IMG/VR virus record: IMGVR_UViG_3300018916_000001
Span: 87,200-151,199 of that record
Length of the DNA stretch: 64,000 nt
Strand: one strand, 5' to 3'
DNA from: a virus
In this document: piece after piece, positions 8,401 to 16,675 of the stretch
How positions within the stretch are numbered: the stretch's first letter is position 1
Layout: every line of letters starts with the position of its first letter
The notes under the pieces: model-generated
Databases searched by the model: none
What the model was told of the DNA's origin: nothing
Seen by the model: the letters and a program-made list of their open reading frames with translations, nothing else
Position numbers and translations under genes: made by a program

Positions 8401-11400
8401 ATGAATGACGACTTAATAGTTCAAAAGATTCTTAAGCTATTAGAGAACAACGCTGCTTTTATTGGTTATGCCCTTAACGGTGGAATTGGAACTAAGATAA
8501 ACGTCAGAAATACTGAGACAGGAAAAACTATTCAAGCTCTTAGTATTAATGTAGATTCTAGCGGGGAAGTTTTAGTTGTTAAAGATTCCGATGACGGTCA
8601 GTATAAAGCAGTTACATTCAAAGCAGCAGAACAAGTAACTGAAAGAATCATTCAGGTAAGAAAGACTAAGCCTGTGGATGACAAAAAAGTTATTGAATAT
8701 ACAGATTCAGATATTGAAGTGTTTTATCTCTTTATCAAATTAATAGATACTGGTAGTCCTGTTTCTACTCAACTAACTTCTACTTGGATTAGAAAAGGTA
8801 GCTCATGTACTCAATTTGTTGGAGCGTATGAGAGATGTAATTATGCTGCTAGAGATACTATTGAAGGAACTTCTTATATGGGTTTGCCTTATAAACCTTA
8901 CTCAAGTTTAAATGATTGTCTTAACGACGATTTAGGCAGAGATGCTAAAACTCCTCATGGGACAGGGGATGAGCAAGGTTTAGGAGCAGGATTTAAAATA
9001 TACTCTACTAGAATGACTTCGGATGCAGAACAAGCATTACAAGCTGCTTTAATCTCTCATGACAATTACTACGGAACTAATTTTAGAAAACTATTTGGTT
9101 ATGGAAGTATTTTAGAATGTTCTGGAGGAATGTTTGTTGTAGGATGGGAATCTGGATATGCAAGCCCAACACCAGAACAACAAGCTTTAGGTCAGTCAGG
9201 TACCTATTTTACTCGCTGCGAATTTAGTTATTTGCCTGGATACACAAATGATTGTACTATTGCACAACAAAATGCTAGATATTGCGATACAAGAGGGTTT
9301 ATTAATAGTAAAGCTCCTCTTTTTGGTCAAGAAGAACCTGGACAACCTAGTTTAAATCAAGTTGACAATACTTGGGGACATCAATATGGTTGGGTAGATT
9401 TGTCTTACGACTTTATGTATAAGAGACACTTTATACCTTCCTATGTTAATGGAGCTGCTGCACAAGGTAGCTTTTTAATCTTAGAAGTAAATGATGACCA
9501 AACACCTACTATTCCAGAAGGTTATTTCCCTTGGACTCCTGGTTGTCCTAGTAACTTAGGAGAAGGAGGCCCATATAATGGAAGTGGAGGTAACAGGTTT
9601 CCAGATGGCCCACCAAAACTAAAAAAAAGAGATATGAAACTCTCTACTCATAAAGCTGAAATTTGGTTGGGAAGCAGTAAAAAAGAAGAAGCAATTAAAC
9701 TATATGAGTTAGGTGCAAGTGACTTATTTTCTGGGATGTACAACGCCTTTATTTTAGCAGCTAACGAAACTCAAGTAGATATAGAAAATAGACTAAGAAG
9801 AAACTTTGCAATTAGTGAAGAAGACCAAGCAAAACATATTAAATTTTATGAAAACTGCAATAAAAACATTATTGATTTAAGAATTGACCCTAGAGTTTGG
9901 GTTTACATTTTAAATAACGTTCCTCTAAGTAACTATGTTACTCCTAGTATAGACGGAATTTTTACAGACCCTAGAAACCGTTCTTTACAACAAATCGTAG
10001 ATAACTTATATAACAGAACTATTAATTTAACAGTAGTAGATAATAAAACACAAGTTGTACATTTAAAACTAGGACTAGAACCAAAAAGTGTTCTTAGTAA
10101 TACTGATTGTAAAGGAACAAAGTCAGGTAATCTCCCTATAAGTGCTAACGATTTAACACCTAATCAAAGTTGGGAATATAGGAAATACGTAACTATAAAA
10201 ATAAAAAACTGGCAAATAGAATCTACTTCTAACACTTTAGATACTACTTTAATCCCAAATACAACGTGGAATAAACAGTATATAGAAAGGAAATTTTTTA
10301 CTTCTTTTGGGAGCCTTATTTACAATGCTAGTGGAGGAGTTGGTACTGGTAATAGCGAGAGAGATGTTGCAAATAATATATTGCTTAGACCTAATAACGA
10401 TATTTCTTTTATAGGCTTAACTTCTGGAAACAACTATGAACAATACAATTACAGTCAAGCTAATAATCCTACAAGTAGTAGCGTTTTTACCCCTATGATT
10501 TTCTTTGTTAATAGCAGCACTTTTTTAGCTAAAAATACTTCATCTGGGGATAGTCAACGACGAGTTTTACTATCTACTTCTAGTTGGTGGGCTTTATGGG
10601 ACAGAAGTATCTTAGACTCTACTAAAAAGAGATTAAGTTCTGTAGTAGGGTATGAGAGAAATATTTATCAAATACTTACAAGTTATGGGTTAGACCCTAA
10701 TTTAAACTACACAAGTATTAGTAATAACAGTCATATTAGTAATAGAACTTACTTTGATTATGTTCTTAACAGACCTAAACTATTAGTACCTTCTAATATT
10801 AAAAGTGTAAGAAATAAGCTAGTACCAGTAACTAATGATAATAGCTTTACAGCTTTATCTACTAGAAAAAATACTCTTAATGCTTACGGATTAAATTTCT
10901 ACTATACTTATCATCTTACTTCTTGGTCACAGTATCGTTTAAGTGGTAGATTAGATAATATTACGGTTCCTAACTTAGGTGTACTGTCTCCTTTTTATGG
11001 AAATTCTAATTTAAATACTCACAATACGAGAGAAAGTGTTTTGGCTATAAATACTGATTCTGGTAGTTATGTGTCCACTCGACGATTAGATACTAATCAA
11101 TGGTTTAATAATTTTTGGGCGCAATTAATATTTGACGGTTCTATTAAAGTAGATGTGGATTCTTATAAAAATGTAGAATTTAATCCTCCTACTAATCCAA
11201 CACGATATATTAAATACGCTACTAATCAACTTAATTCTAATAATGAGTATAGCTTTGTCTTAGATAAAGTACAAAATTTAGAAACCGTCCTTACTCCCGG
11301 AGTTCTAGATATTACTAAACAAGTTCCTATTAAAAAGCCCACTAATGTAGAGCTAGACCCTAATATGTCTTTCCTAGTGTATTTATTTCCATTCGTTTCT

Positions 11401-11427
11401 GTGACTAAGAAAAAGAAGGAGATATAA
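8401..11427 (+). CDS. Very large tail protein, unknown family
   Basis: A 1008-residue protein. Residues 1-95 form an amphipathic helix followed by beta segments. Residues about 100-345 hold a Cys/Trp/Tyr/Gly-rich domain with at least nine cysteines, suggesting disulfides or metal. Residues 385-410 are a Gly/Pro-rich linker. A helical stretch follows (about 425-500) and then a Ser/Asn/Thr-rich C-terminal half. No catalytic motif is visible. It closes the plus-strand tail module and is followed by two tRNA genes on the other strand. Probably a tail fibre, spike or baseplate component. Confidence 0.6.
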   Translation: MNDDLIVQKILKLLENNAAFIGYALNGGIGTKINVRNTETGKTIQALSINVDSSGEVLVVKDSDDGQYKAVTFKAAEQVTERIIQVRKTKPVDDKKVIEYTDSDIEVFYLFIKLIDTGSPVSTQLTSTWIRKGSSCTQFVGAYERCNYAARDTIEGTSYMGLPYKPYSSLNDCLNDDLGRDAKTPHGTGDEQGLGAGFKIYSTRMTSDAEQALQAALISHDNYYGTNFRKLFGYGSILECSGGMFVVGWESGYASPTPEQQALGQSGTYFTRCEFSYLPGYTNDCTIAQQNARYCDTRGFINSKAPLFGQEEPGQPSLNQVDNTWGHQYGWVDLSYDFMYKRHFIPSYVNGAAAQGSFLILEVNDDQTPTIPEGYFPWTPGCPSNLGEGGPYNGSGGNRFPDGPPKLKKRDMKLSTHKAEIWLGSSKKEEAIKLYELGASDLFSGMYNAFILAANETQVDIENRLRRNFAISEEDQAKHIKFYENCNKNIIDLRIDPRVWVYILNNVPLSNYVTPSIDGIFTDPRNRSLQQIVDNLYNRTINLTVVDNKTQVVHLKLGLEPKSVLSNTDCKGTKSGNLPISANDLTPNQSWEYRKYVTIKIKNWQIESTSNTLDTTLIPNTTWNKQYIERKFFTSFGSLIYNASGGVGTGNSERDVANNILLRPNNDISFIGLTSGNNYEQYNYSQANNPTSSSVFTPMIFFVNSSTFLAKNTSSGDSQRRVLLSTSSWWALWDRSILDSTKKRLSSVVGYERNIYQILTSYGLDPNLNYTSISNNSHISNRTYFDYVLNRPKLLVPSNIKSVRNKLVPVTNDNSFTALSTRKNTLNAYGLNFYYTYHLTSWSQYRLSGRLDNITVPNLGVLSPFYGNSNLNTHNTRESVLAINTDSGSYVSTRRLDTNQWFNNFWAQLIFDGSIKVDVDSYKNVEFNPPTNPTRYIKYATNQLNSNNEYSFVLDKVQNLETVLTPGVLDITKQVPIKKPTNVELDPNMSFLVYLFPFVSVTKKKKEI

Positions 11428-11434
11428 TTAAAAA

Positions 11435-11504
11435 GCGAATAAAGAGGCTCGAACTCTTGACTTCTAGTTGGAAGCTAGAAATATTACCACTATACTATAT
11501 TCGC
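11435..11504 (-). tRNA. tRNA-Gly (anticodon TCC)
   Basis: A complete 70-nt cloverleaf on the minus strand. Acceptor GCGAATA pairs with TATTCGC. The D arm is GTAT/ATAT. The anticodon stem TCTAG/CTAGA has loop CTTCCAA, giving anticodon TCC. The T arm is AAGAG-TTCGAGC-CTCTT. CCA is not encoded. It reads GGA/GGG codons. Confidence 0.9.
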
Positions 11505-11509
11505 ATTAG

Positions 11510-11581
11510 CGCACAGAGCTAAGATTCGCACTTAGGATTCTAGTTTTGGAGACTAGCGTGTTCCTACTACACTATTCTGGC
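11510..11581 (-). tRNA. tRNA-Trp (anticodon CCA) with irregular acceptor stem
   Basis: It lies 5 bases upstream of tRNA-Gly on the same strand. The D stem (GTGT/ACAC), anticodon stem (CTAGT/ACTAG, loop CTCCAAA, anticodon CCA) and T arm (CTAAG-TGCGAAT-CTTAG) are intact. The acceptor is not. In the simple register 5' GCCAGAA faces 3' GTGTCTC, with pairs at positions 3-6 and mismatches at 1, 2 and 7. A bulged U would allow G1-C and C2-G and leave G73, the bacterial Trp discriminator. It is either a decayed gene or a tRNA repaired at its 5' end; a Thg1-like enzyme is encoded at 30272-31021. Confidence 0.7.
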
Positions 11582-11604
11582 GGATAAACTAAACCTAGCA
11601 CAAG

Positions 11605-11811
11605 CTAATCAGTATTGTCAACTTTAATACTAATATTAGTTATTGCAAACTCTATAGACTTATAAAAAGACTTATAAAACTCTATTTCTTCTTTTAGTCT
11701 ATTAGGAATATCATCTATAGTTTCTACATCAAAAATATGCTCAACACCTCCACTATTACCAGATAAACCAATAGTAGGAGCTTTAGCCTTGATAGTAGTT
11801 AAGTAGTTCAT
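11605..11811 (-). CDS. Hypothetical 68-residue protein
   Basis: A short ORF with a central helical region (IPNRLKEEIEFYKSFYKS) and a Gly/Ser-rich patch near the N terminus. It follows the ferritin-like gene by 4 bases on the same strand, so it is probably co-transcribed. No family recognised. Confidence 0.55.
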   Translation of the reverse strand: MNYLTTIKAKAPTIGLSGNSGGVEHIFDVETIDDIPNRLKEEIEFYKSFYKSIEFAITNISIKVDNTD

Positions 11812-11815
11812 TTAG

Positions 11816-12301
11816 TTATCTCTTTAATTGGCTATGAATCTTTTCGTCTTCTCTTATAGTAGATAATATTTTAATATCTAACTTATATAGAGAATTTTTA
11901 GTGATATAGCTTAGAAACTTAACTAGATACAAAAGAAGTGAGTAATATGAATAAGCTATCTTCTCTCCATTTTGTACAAATCTTAGTAAATCTCTTGTAG
12001 AATAGCTAGATGCAGTTTTTCCTCTAAAGATTATGTAAAATAATGGATTTCTTATAGATAACTTATTATTTACTTTCTTTTTCTCATTTTTATATTGTAT
12101 AGACTCTACTAGATATTTAGAGGGTATAATTTCCTCTCGTTTATCTAATAGAGAATACAACATCTTAGAGTGTTTCTTTTCTTCTATAGATAACTGATTA
12201 AAGAAGTTAGAATACTCATCATTTCTACTAGATATCTTTTTATAGAAGTTAGATAGTGCATATTCATAATTAGCTAGTTTTCGATATATAAGACTTAACA
12301 A
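11816..12301 (-). CDS. Rubrerythrin/ferritin-like di-iron four-helix protein
   Basis: A 161-residue helical protein showing the complete di-iron carboxylate pattern of ferritin-like (rubrerythrin-type) domains: E13 in helix 1, E41-K-K-H44 in helix 2, E113 in helix 3 and E153-K-I-H156 in helix 4. Known members use a di-iron centre to reduce peroxide, oxidise substrates or store iron. No rubredoxin Cys4 domain is present. Its start overlaps the end of the upstream sulfotransferase-glycosyltransferase gene by about 30 bases. It could protect against oxidative stress or act as an oxygenase. The residue pattern is seen directly; the activity is inferred. Confidence 0.65.
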   Translation of the reverse strand: MLSLIYRKLANYEYALSNFYKKISSRNDEYSNFFNQLSIEEKKHSKMLYSLLDKREEIIPSKYLVESIQYKNEKKKVNNKLSIRNPLFYIIFRGKTASSYSTRDLLRFVQNGEKIAYSYYSLLLYLVKFLSYITKNSLYKLDIKILSTIREDEKIHSQLKR

Positions 12302-14060
12302 AACTTTTAAACTTATTAAAGATTACTCTCATTATAAATTTAAAGTCTAAATCTTGTATATTATCTAAACTAAAATTCTTAAAAGAAAGATAGTAACAGA
12401 ATAATCTAGTAAAACTCCTCTTGTATTCTTCTCTATCTACCACATATCTCTGAAGTATCTTTTTACCTATAGATACTAAATCTCTTTTATTACTGGAGAG
12501 TGAATCGTTTAGTCTTCTATAAGTTACTATATAGTCTTTCGTACATTTGAAAGTTGCTACTTGAGACAGTTGAATAAGAAAATCCCAATCTTCACATACA
12601 TTATAAGCTGTACAAAATTCTATATCATTCTCTCTAATTACTTCTGTTTTAATGAAGAGATTAGAACCACATCCTAAGAAGTTATATTGAATAGCATCTT
12701 TAAAGACATCTCCATTACAAATTTTAGCTTTACTTTTAGTTACTATATCTCCTCTCTTATCTAGAACTCTACTATAAACACAATCTACATAAGGATATCT
12801 CTTAAATGTCTCAACGGATTTCTCTACTAATTGAGAATCCCAAGTATCATCTGCATCACAAAATGAGATAATGTCTGTACATAAAGCTAATCCTTTATTT
12901 CGTATAAAAGAAACACCTTGATTACATTCATATTTAAGTAAAGAAAACCTATCTCTTATATCTTCACTTAAACAACCTATAAATCTCTGGGATATCTCAT
13001 AACTTCTATCTGTACTAGCATCATCTATAATTACTACTCTAATATTTTTATATGTTTGATTAGCTATAGAAGATAATGTTTCTTCTATATAATCTTCCTT
13101 ATTATAAAGAGGTACTACTACATAAACTTCAGGTATATAATCTTTTAAAGAACTATTTTTGACAACACCTTTATTTAGATAAAATTGATAATCTAACTTC
13201 TTTTTATTAACTACTAAATCATATATAGTTTCTTTAGTTATTGGATGCTCAAAGCAGTTCTTTATATAATCAAATCTTTCTCTATATCTTTTACTAAAGC
13301 CCTCTTCAATTTGTTTAGATATATTCTTATCTCTATTAGATTCGACTTCTTCTGTAGTTTTTAATATATTCTCGTGATGTTGTTCATTACCTATATTAGG
13401 AATTACTTTTAATGTGTTTTCTATCCTACCATTTATAAGATATTGAATGTCTGCTTCAATATACAGTGAGTTTAATAAAGATTCTAGAGTTTTATATGGA
13501 TTCTCAGTTAGTTCTCTATAAGTAATACAAAAACTATAAGGAATGATAGTCGTATCATTGTACCAACTTACTTTTACTGAGTTCTCTAGTATATCTTTGC
13601 CATATACATATTTCTTAACTATAGAAGTATTAGGTTCATTTCTCTTAGAGATTAAATGTATATATATTTCTACTAGAGATTCTTCGTACTTTTCACAAGC
13701 TCCTAGTAAATCCATTTCTCCAAATAGCTCTAAATTATCTTTACTAGCTTTTAATATAGATAATACAGTAGGTATAGGAGGTCTTACGATGTATATAACA
13801 TAAATATCTCTCTTACATAATTTTCTCAGTTTATCAATATCTTCTAGATAAAGAGCGTGGCAAGGTGTCTTCTCTATAAGTATTCCCTCATTAAAAGAAT
13901 CTAAATAAGTTGCTAACTCTTCTAATGTCTTTACTCTATTACTAAGAAGTTTACTCTCATATAAAATCTTAGTATTAGGTAATCCACACAAATAAGAAAG
14001 TAATAATGTACTTCCTGATCTACCCGCACCTACTATAAATATCAGTTTTTTGTTACTCAT
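12270..14060 (-). CDS. Sulfotransferase-glycosyltransferase (GT2) fusion protein
   Basis: A 596-residue two-domain protein. Residues 6-280 resemble PAPS-dependent sulfotransferases: a 5' phosphosulfate loop GAGRSGSTLL (11-20) and a 3' phosphate-binding-like IVRPPIPTVLSILK (91-104). Residues about 312-520 are a GT-A family 2 glycosyltransferase: YVVVPLYNKEDYIEETL, IIDDASTD (344-351), the metal-site DADD (402-405) and a CEDWDFL acceptor-side motif. The fusion implies sequential sugar transfer and sulfation of one acceptor, such as a virion glycan, host envelope polysaccharide or small molecule. It is co-oriented with a ferritin-like and an antitoxin-like gene. Substrates cannot be read from sequence. 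Confidence 0.85.
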   Translation of the reverse strand: MSNKKLIFIVGAGRSGSTLLLSYLCGLPNTKILYESKLLSNRVKTLEELATYLDSFNEGILIEKTPCHALYLEDIDKLRKLCKRDIYVIYIVRPPIPTVLSILKASKDNLELFGEMDLLGACEKYEESLVEIYIHLISKRNEPNTSIVKKYVYGKDILENSVKVSWYNDTTIIPYSFCITYRELTENPYKTLESLLNSLYIEADIQYLINGRIENTLKVIPNIGNEQHHENILKTTEEVESNRDKNISKQIEEGFSKRYRERFDYIKNCFEHPITKETIYDLVVNKKKLDYQFYLNKGVVKNSSLKDYIPEVYVVVPLYNKEDYIEETLSSIANQTYKNIRVVIIDDASTDRSYEISQRFIGCLSEDIRDRFSLLKYECNQGVSFIRNKGLALCTDIISFCDADDTWDSQLVEKSVETFKRYPYVDCVYSRVLDKRGDIVTKSKAKICNGDVFKDAIQYNFLGCGSNLFIKTEVIRENDIEFCTAYNVCEDWDFLIQLSQVATFKCTKDYIVTYRRLNDSLSSNKRDLVSIGKKILQRYVVDREEYKRSFTRLFCYYLSFKNFSLDNIQDLDFKFIMRVIFNKFKSFVKSYISKTS

Positions 14061-14061
14061 C

Positions 14062-14448
14062 TTAGAGAAAATCCTTATAATCTACTTTAAAATACTTACC
14101 TAAAACTTTAGCAATAGATCTATCTATCTCACGAATTTCATGTAAAATATCTCTAGTTAAACTATCACTTCCAATCACAGAAACTAAGTCTTCAAAAGTT
14201 AGCTCTAAATTTTCCATTAAAGCTTTTAAAAATTCTAAGGGTTCTAACTGTGGCAAAGGATAATGTTCATCTTCATACTCTTCGATTAAAAGAGATAAAA
14301 GATGTCCTACCATTTCATCTTCTTGAGTACGATTATCTCCAAATAGTAAAGATTCTACTAACTCTAAGTATTTGTCGTATTGTTCTTCAGATTCGATTTT
14401 CTTAGGAACAATCTCAGATAATTGAATGTATCTCTCTTGATAGAACAT
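14062..14448 (-). CDS. COG5499-type HTH protein (HigA-like antitoxin), degenerate
   Basis: A 128-residue acidic protein. The segment LLSLLIEEYEDEHYPLP, then PLEFLKALMENLELTFEDLVSVIGS and a following short recognition-helix region, matches the COG5499 family of HTH antitoxins paired with HigB/RelE-type toxins. The family usually continues with a conserved Ser-rich recognition helix and Gly-Lys-Arg turn; here that part reads DSLTRDILHEIREIDRS and looks diverged. No adjacent toxin ORF is present. It sits 1 base upstream of the sulfotransferase gene. Confidence 0.65.
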   Translation of the reverse strand: MFYQERYIQLSEIVPKKIESEEQYDKYLELVESLLFGDNRTQEDEMVGHLLSLLIEEYEDEHYPLPQLEPLEFLKALMENLELTFEDLVSVIGSDSLTRDILHEIREIDRSIAKVLGKYFKVDYKDFL

Positions 14449-14452
14449 AAAA

Positions 14453-14848
14453 TTACTTCTTCCTAATAATCTTTGGATCTTCTGATTCTTCGTATCTACT
14501 AAATCCTAAGAAGTCACCTGAATCATGACTGAGATAAGGGTCAATCCAATTTACAAAGTTCTTTATCTCATTAGAATAGTTCTTTAAATTACAACGAATA
14601 CATAGAAAATACTGTTCTGCTATATCATCAAATCTTAGAGTAGAAATAGTATCAGCAGCAAAATAGTAACTATCACAAGTTAACATATATTGCCATCTCT
14701 CACTCTGACTAAATAAAGGATGTGAAGAAAGTGATATATTTACCTCCTCTATCTCGTGATAAATCATGTACTTTAGAATATCGATTATTCTCTTAGGAGT
14801 ATCTTTACGTAACCTAGCATTAAAATGAAACTCAGTGTACATTCCCAT
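14453..14848 (-). CDS. MGMYTEF-family phage protein, unknown function
   Basis: A 131-residue protein opening with MGMYTEFHFNARLRKDTPK. Recurrent hypothetical proteins of phages and bacteria start the same way and share a DILKYM-type helix. It has several aromatic/Cys residues in the middle (DSYYFAAD, YFLCIRC). No function is assigned to the family to my knowledge. It is tightly packed between two minus-strand genes. Confidence 0.65.
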   Translation of the reverse strand: MGMYTEFHFNARLRKDTPKRIIDILKYMIYHEIEEVNISLSSHPLFSQSERWQYMLTCDSYYFAADTISTLRFDDIAEQYFLCIRCNLKNYSNEIKNFVNWIDPYLSHDSGDFLGFSRYEESEDPKIIRKK

Positions 14849-14852
14849 AGTC

Positions 14853-15080
14853 TTAGTTCTCCAATATATAAACAGTTAAGTTCTCTAATACATCTGTGAA
14901 ATTACCAGAAAATAACACTTTATCTTTTTTCTTAATATCATAAGTATGTAAATTAGGAGAAAGCACTACTTTTGCATTTATCTTATTTGCTAGTATTTCT
15001 AAAGTTTCTTTTGGATATTCACTTCCCCAAGTAACATAATCTACTAGAAACCTAATTACTTCACGTTTAGATTTTTTCAT
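14853..15080 (-). CDS. Hypothetical 75-residue protein
   Basis: A small basic-start protein (MKKSKREVIRFLVDYV) with alternating helix and strands. It is the first gene of this minus-strand cluster, divergent from the portal gene at 15132. The intervening 50 bases are nearly pure A/T and must hold the promoters of both. No family recognised. Confidence 0.6.
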   Translation of the reverse strand: MKKSKREVIRFLVDYVTWGSEYPKETLEILANKINAKVVLSPNLHTYDIKKKDKVLFSGNFTDVLENLTVYILEN

Positions 15081-15131
15081 AAATAGTAATATGTTAAACT
15101 TTTTAATAGATATAAATAATTATTAATACTA

Positions 15132-16427
15132 ATGAATCCAAATTTTCAAGAAGCTTTATATACAACTAATCATTCATCTAAAATCTCTAGACTTTCTCAA
15201 AATGTAGTACAAGAAATTAGTAGAGACGACCCTACTTCTCTTACTGAATATCTTAAAATGTTACATTCCGATCCTGTAGTAAAAGCTTGTGTAGATATCA
15301 AATGTCTACGAGCTTCTAATACTTTCGGAATTTATCAGCATACTAAATCTGAAATTACAGACTTTATGCAAGGAATGTTTGCTAATATGCGAGATACATT
15401 GAAGAAAAATGTAGGTGAGTTAGCAATATGTACTGCATTAGGCTTCTCTGTTGCTGAAATCAACTTTAAAATAGATAAGTCATATCTTGTATTAGATAGT
15501 ATTTATGCGCTTAATTTAGAAAGAGTAAAGTTTAAAGGTAGTAGAGGTTATATTGAGTACGTAATTTACTCAGATAATAAAAACACTAATATAGAAATTC
15601 CATATAAAAAAGTCATTCATATAACCAATTCATCTTCTACTACTTTTAATGACCCATTTGGAAGTGCAGAATGTAAAAGAGCTTATAAATATTCTCAAGC
15701 AAAGATGGCAATTTTATCTGATATGGTACTTTCAGGTAGAAATTTAGCAACTGGAATCTTAGTAGGTAAGGTGGATAGTAATATTAGCACTGTAATGATG
15801 GATATGTATGGTAATCCATTGATCGGAGCTAACGGTCAACCTGTTAAGAAAGGCGCTCATCAAGCATTATTCGAGAAGTTAATTGCTTTAGAGAATCATT
15901 CAGTATTAGTGACAGATAAAGCTAATGATATTATGCCTATCTCAGTACCAGATGGAAGTCAATTTTGGAACAATGCACTTCAACAATTAGATAAATATAT
16001 AATGAGGAGCTTTGGTGTACCTACATTAGTATTTGAGGAAGGTTCAGGTGCTTTAGGAGTAGCTACCTTATCTGTTAAACAATCAACTCTTTTAGACGCA
16101 ACAGTAGAAGTCATTGTAAATCAAATCCAAGACCAGATTATAGAGAAAGTCTGTAAACCCATTATCTTATGGAACTTTGGCAAACAAAAAGATTATGGTA
16201 AGTTCGCTATTGATTCTAGTTCTGACCCTGGAGTTGAAATGCAACAACTTCAAAATATATTCACTGCTATATCAATGGGTATATTTAGTGCAGATGACCC
16301 TGTAGTAAGCAATAGAATTAGAGGGGTACTTAATCTTCCAATTCAAACAGAGAAAGAGATTGAAGAAGCTAAAGCTCTAAAACAAATAGAACAACAAAGC
16401 CAAATGCAGCAACAACCTCCAATGTAA
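15132..16427 (+). CDS. Portal protein, DUF935/Mu gp29-like
   Basis: A 431-residue protein with the arrangement of Mu gp29-like (DUF935) portal proteins: an N-terminal helical region with DPVVKACVDIKCLRA, a beta-rich wing region, the conserved FGSAECKRAYKYSQAK helix, a LGVATLSVKQSTLL segment, and a C-terminal Gln-rich tail. Portals form the dodecameric DNA channel at the capsid vertex. It is the only plus-strand gene between 11.4 and 31.8 kb and is not accompanied by terminase or capsid genes, which is unusual because these normally cluster. TATAAATA lies at 15111-15118, 13 bases before the ATG. Confidence 0.8.
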   Translation: MNPNFQEALYTTNHSSKISRLSQNVVQEISRDDPTSLTEYLKMLHSDPVVKACVDIKCLRASNTFGIYQHTKSEITDFMQGMFANMRDTLKKNVGELAICTALGFSVAEINFKIDKSYLVLDSIYALNLERVKFKGSRGYIEYVIYSDNKNTNIEIPYKKVIHITNSSSTTFNDPFGSAECKRAYKYSQAKMAILSDMVLSGRNLATGILVGKVDSNISTVMMDMYGNPLIGANGQPVKKGAHQALFEKLIALENHSVLVTDKANDIMPISVPDGSQFWNNALQQLDKYIMRSFGVPTLVFEEGSGALGVATLSVKQSTLLDATVEVIVNQIQDQIIEKVCKPIILWNFGKQKDYGKFAIDSSSDPGVEMQQLQNIFTAISMGIFSADDPVVSNRIRGVLNLPIQTEKEIEEAKALKQIEQQSQMQQQPPM

Positions 16428-16675
16428 TTAATTTAATAGCTCTATAACTGTGCCTTGGTAATACAGATTAAAATCCTCCTGATAGTCTCCGTTCTCTTGG
16501 CAATCTTCTCCTACATAAACTTTCCAATTACCATTAAGGTCTATAACACATCTCTACTAAAACTAAAGTTATTCTCTATAAAATCTTCTATAACAGCACT
16601 CAAATATGCTATAGAAGTATCTGTTTTTGTTTCAAGAATACTTTTAAAATCAGGACTAATGAATACTCCTCTCAT
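16428..16675 (-). pseudogene. Small gene broken by a -1 frame change
   Basis: Frame 0 starts at 16675 (MRGVFISPDFKSILETKTD) and stops at a TAG near 16543. The -1 frame then continues, from near 16552, with VIDLNGNWKVYVGEDCQENG to a stop at 16428, abutting the convergent portal stop. Together they form a plausible 82-residue protein. There is no classic slippery heptamer at the junction, so a one-base deletion (real or sequencing) is the simplest explanation. It overlaps the end of the release-factor-like gene by 20 bases. Confidence 0.5.

Noticed and set aside
15111-15118. T4-type late promoter TATAAATA before the portal
   Set aside because: The same octamer occurs inside several genes as expected in AT-rich DNA, so it is not listed as a promoter.
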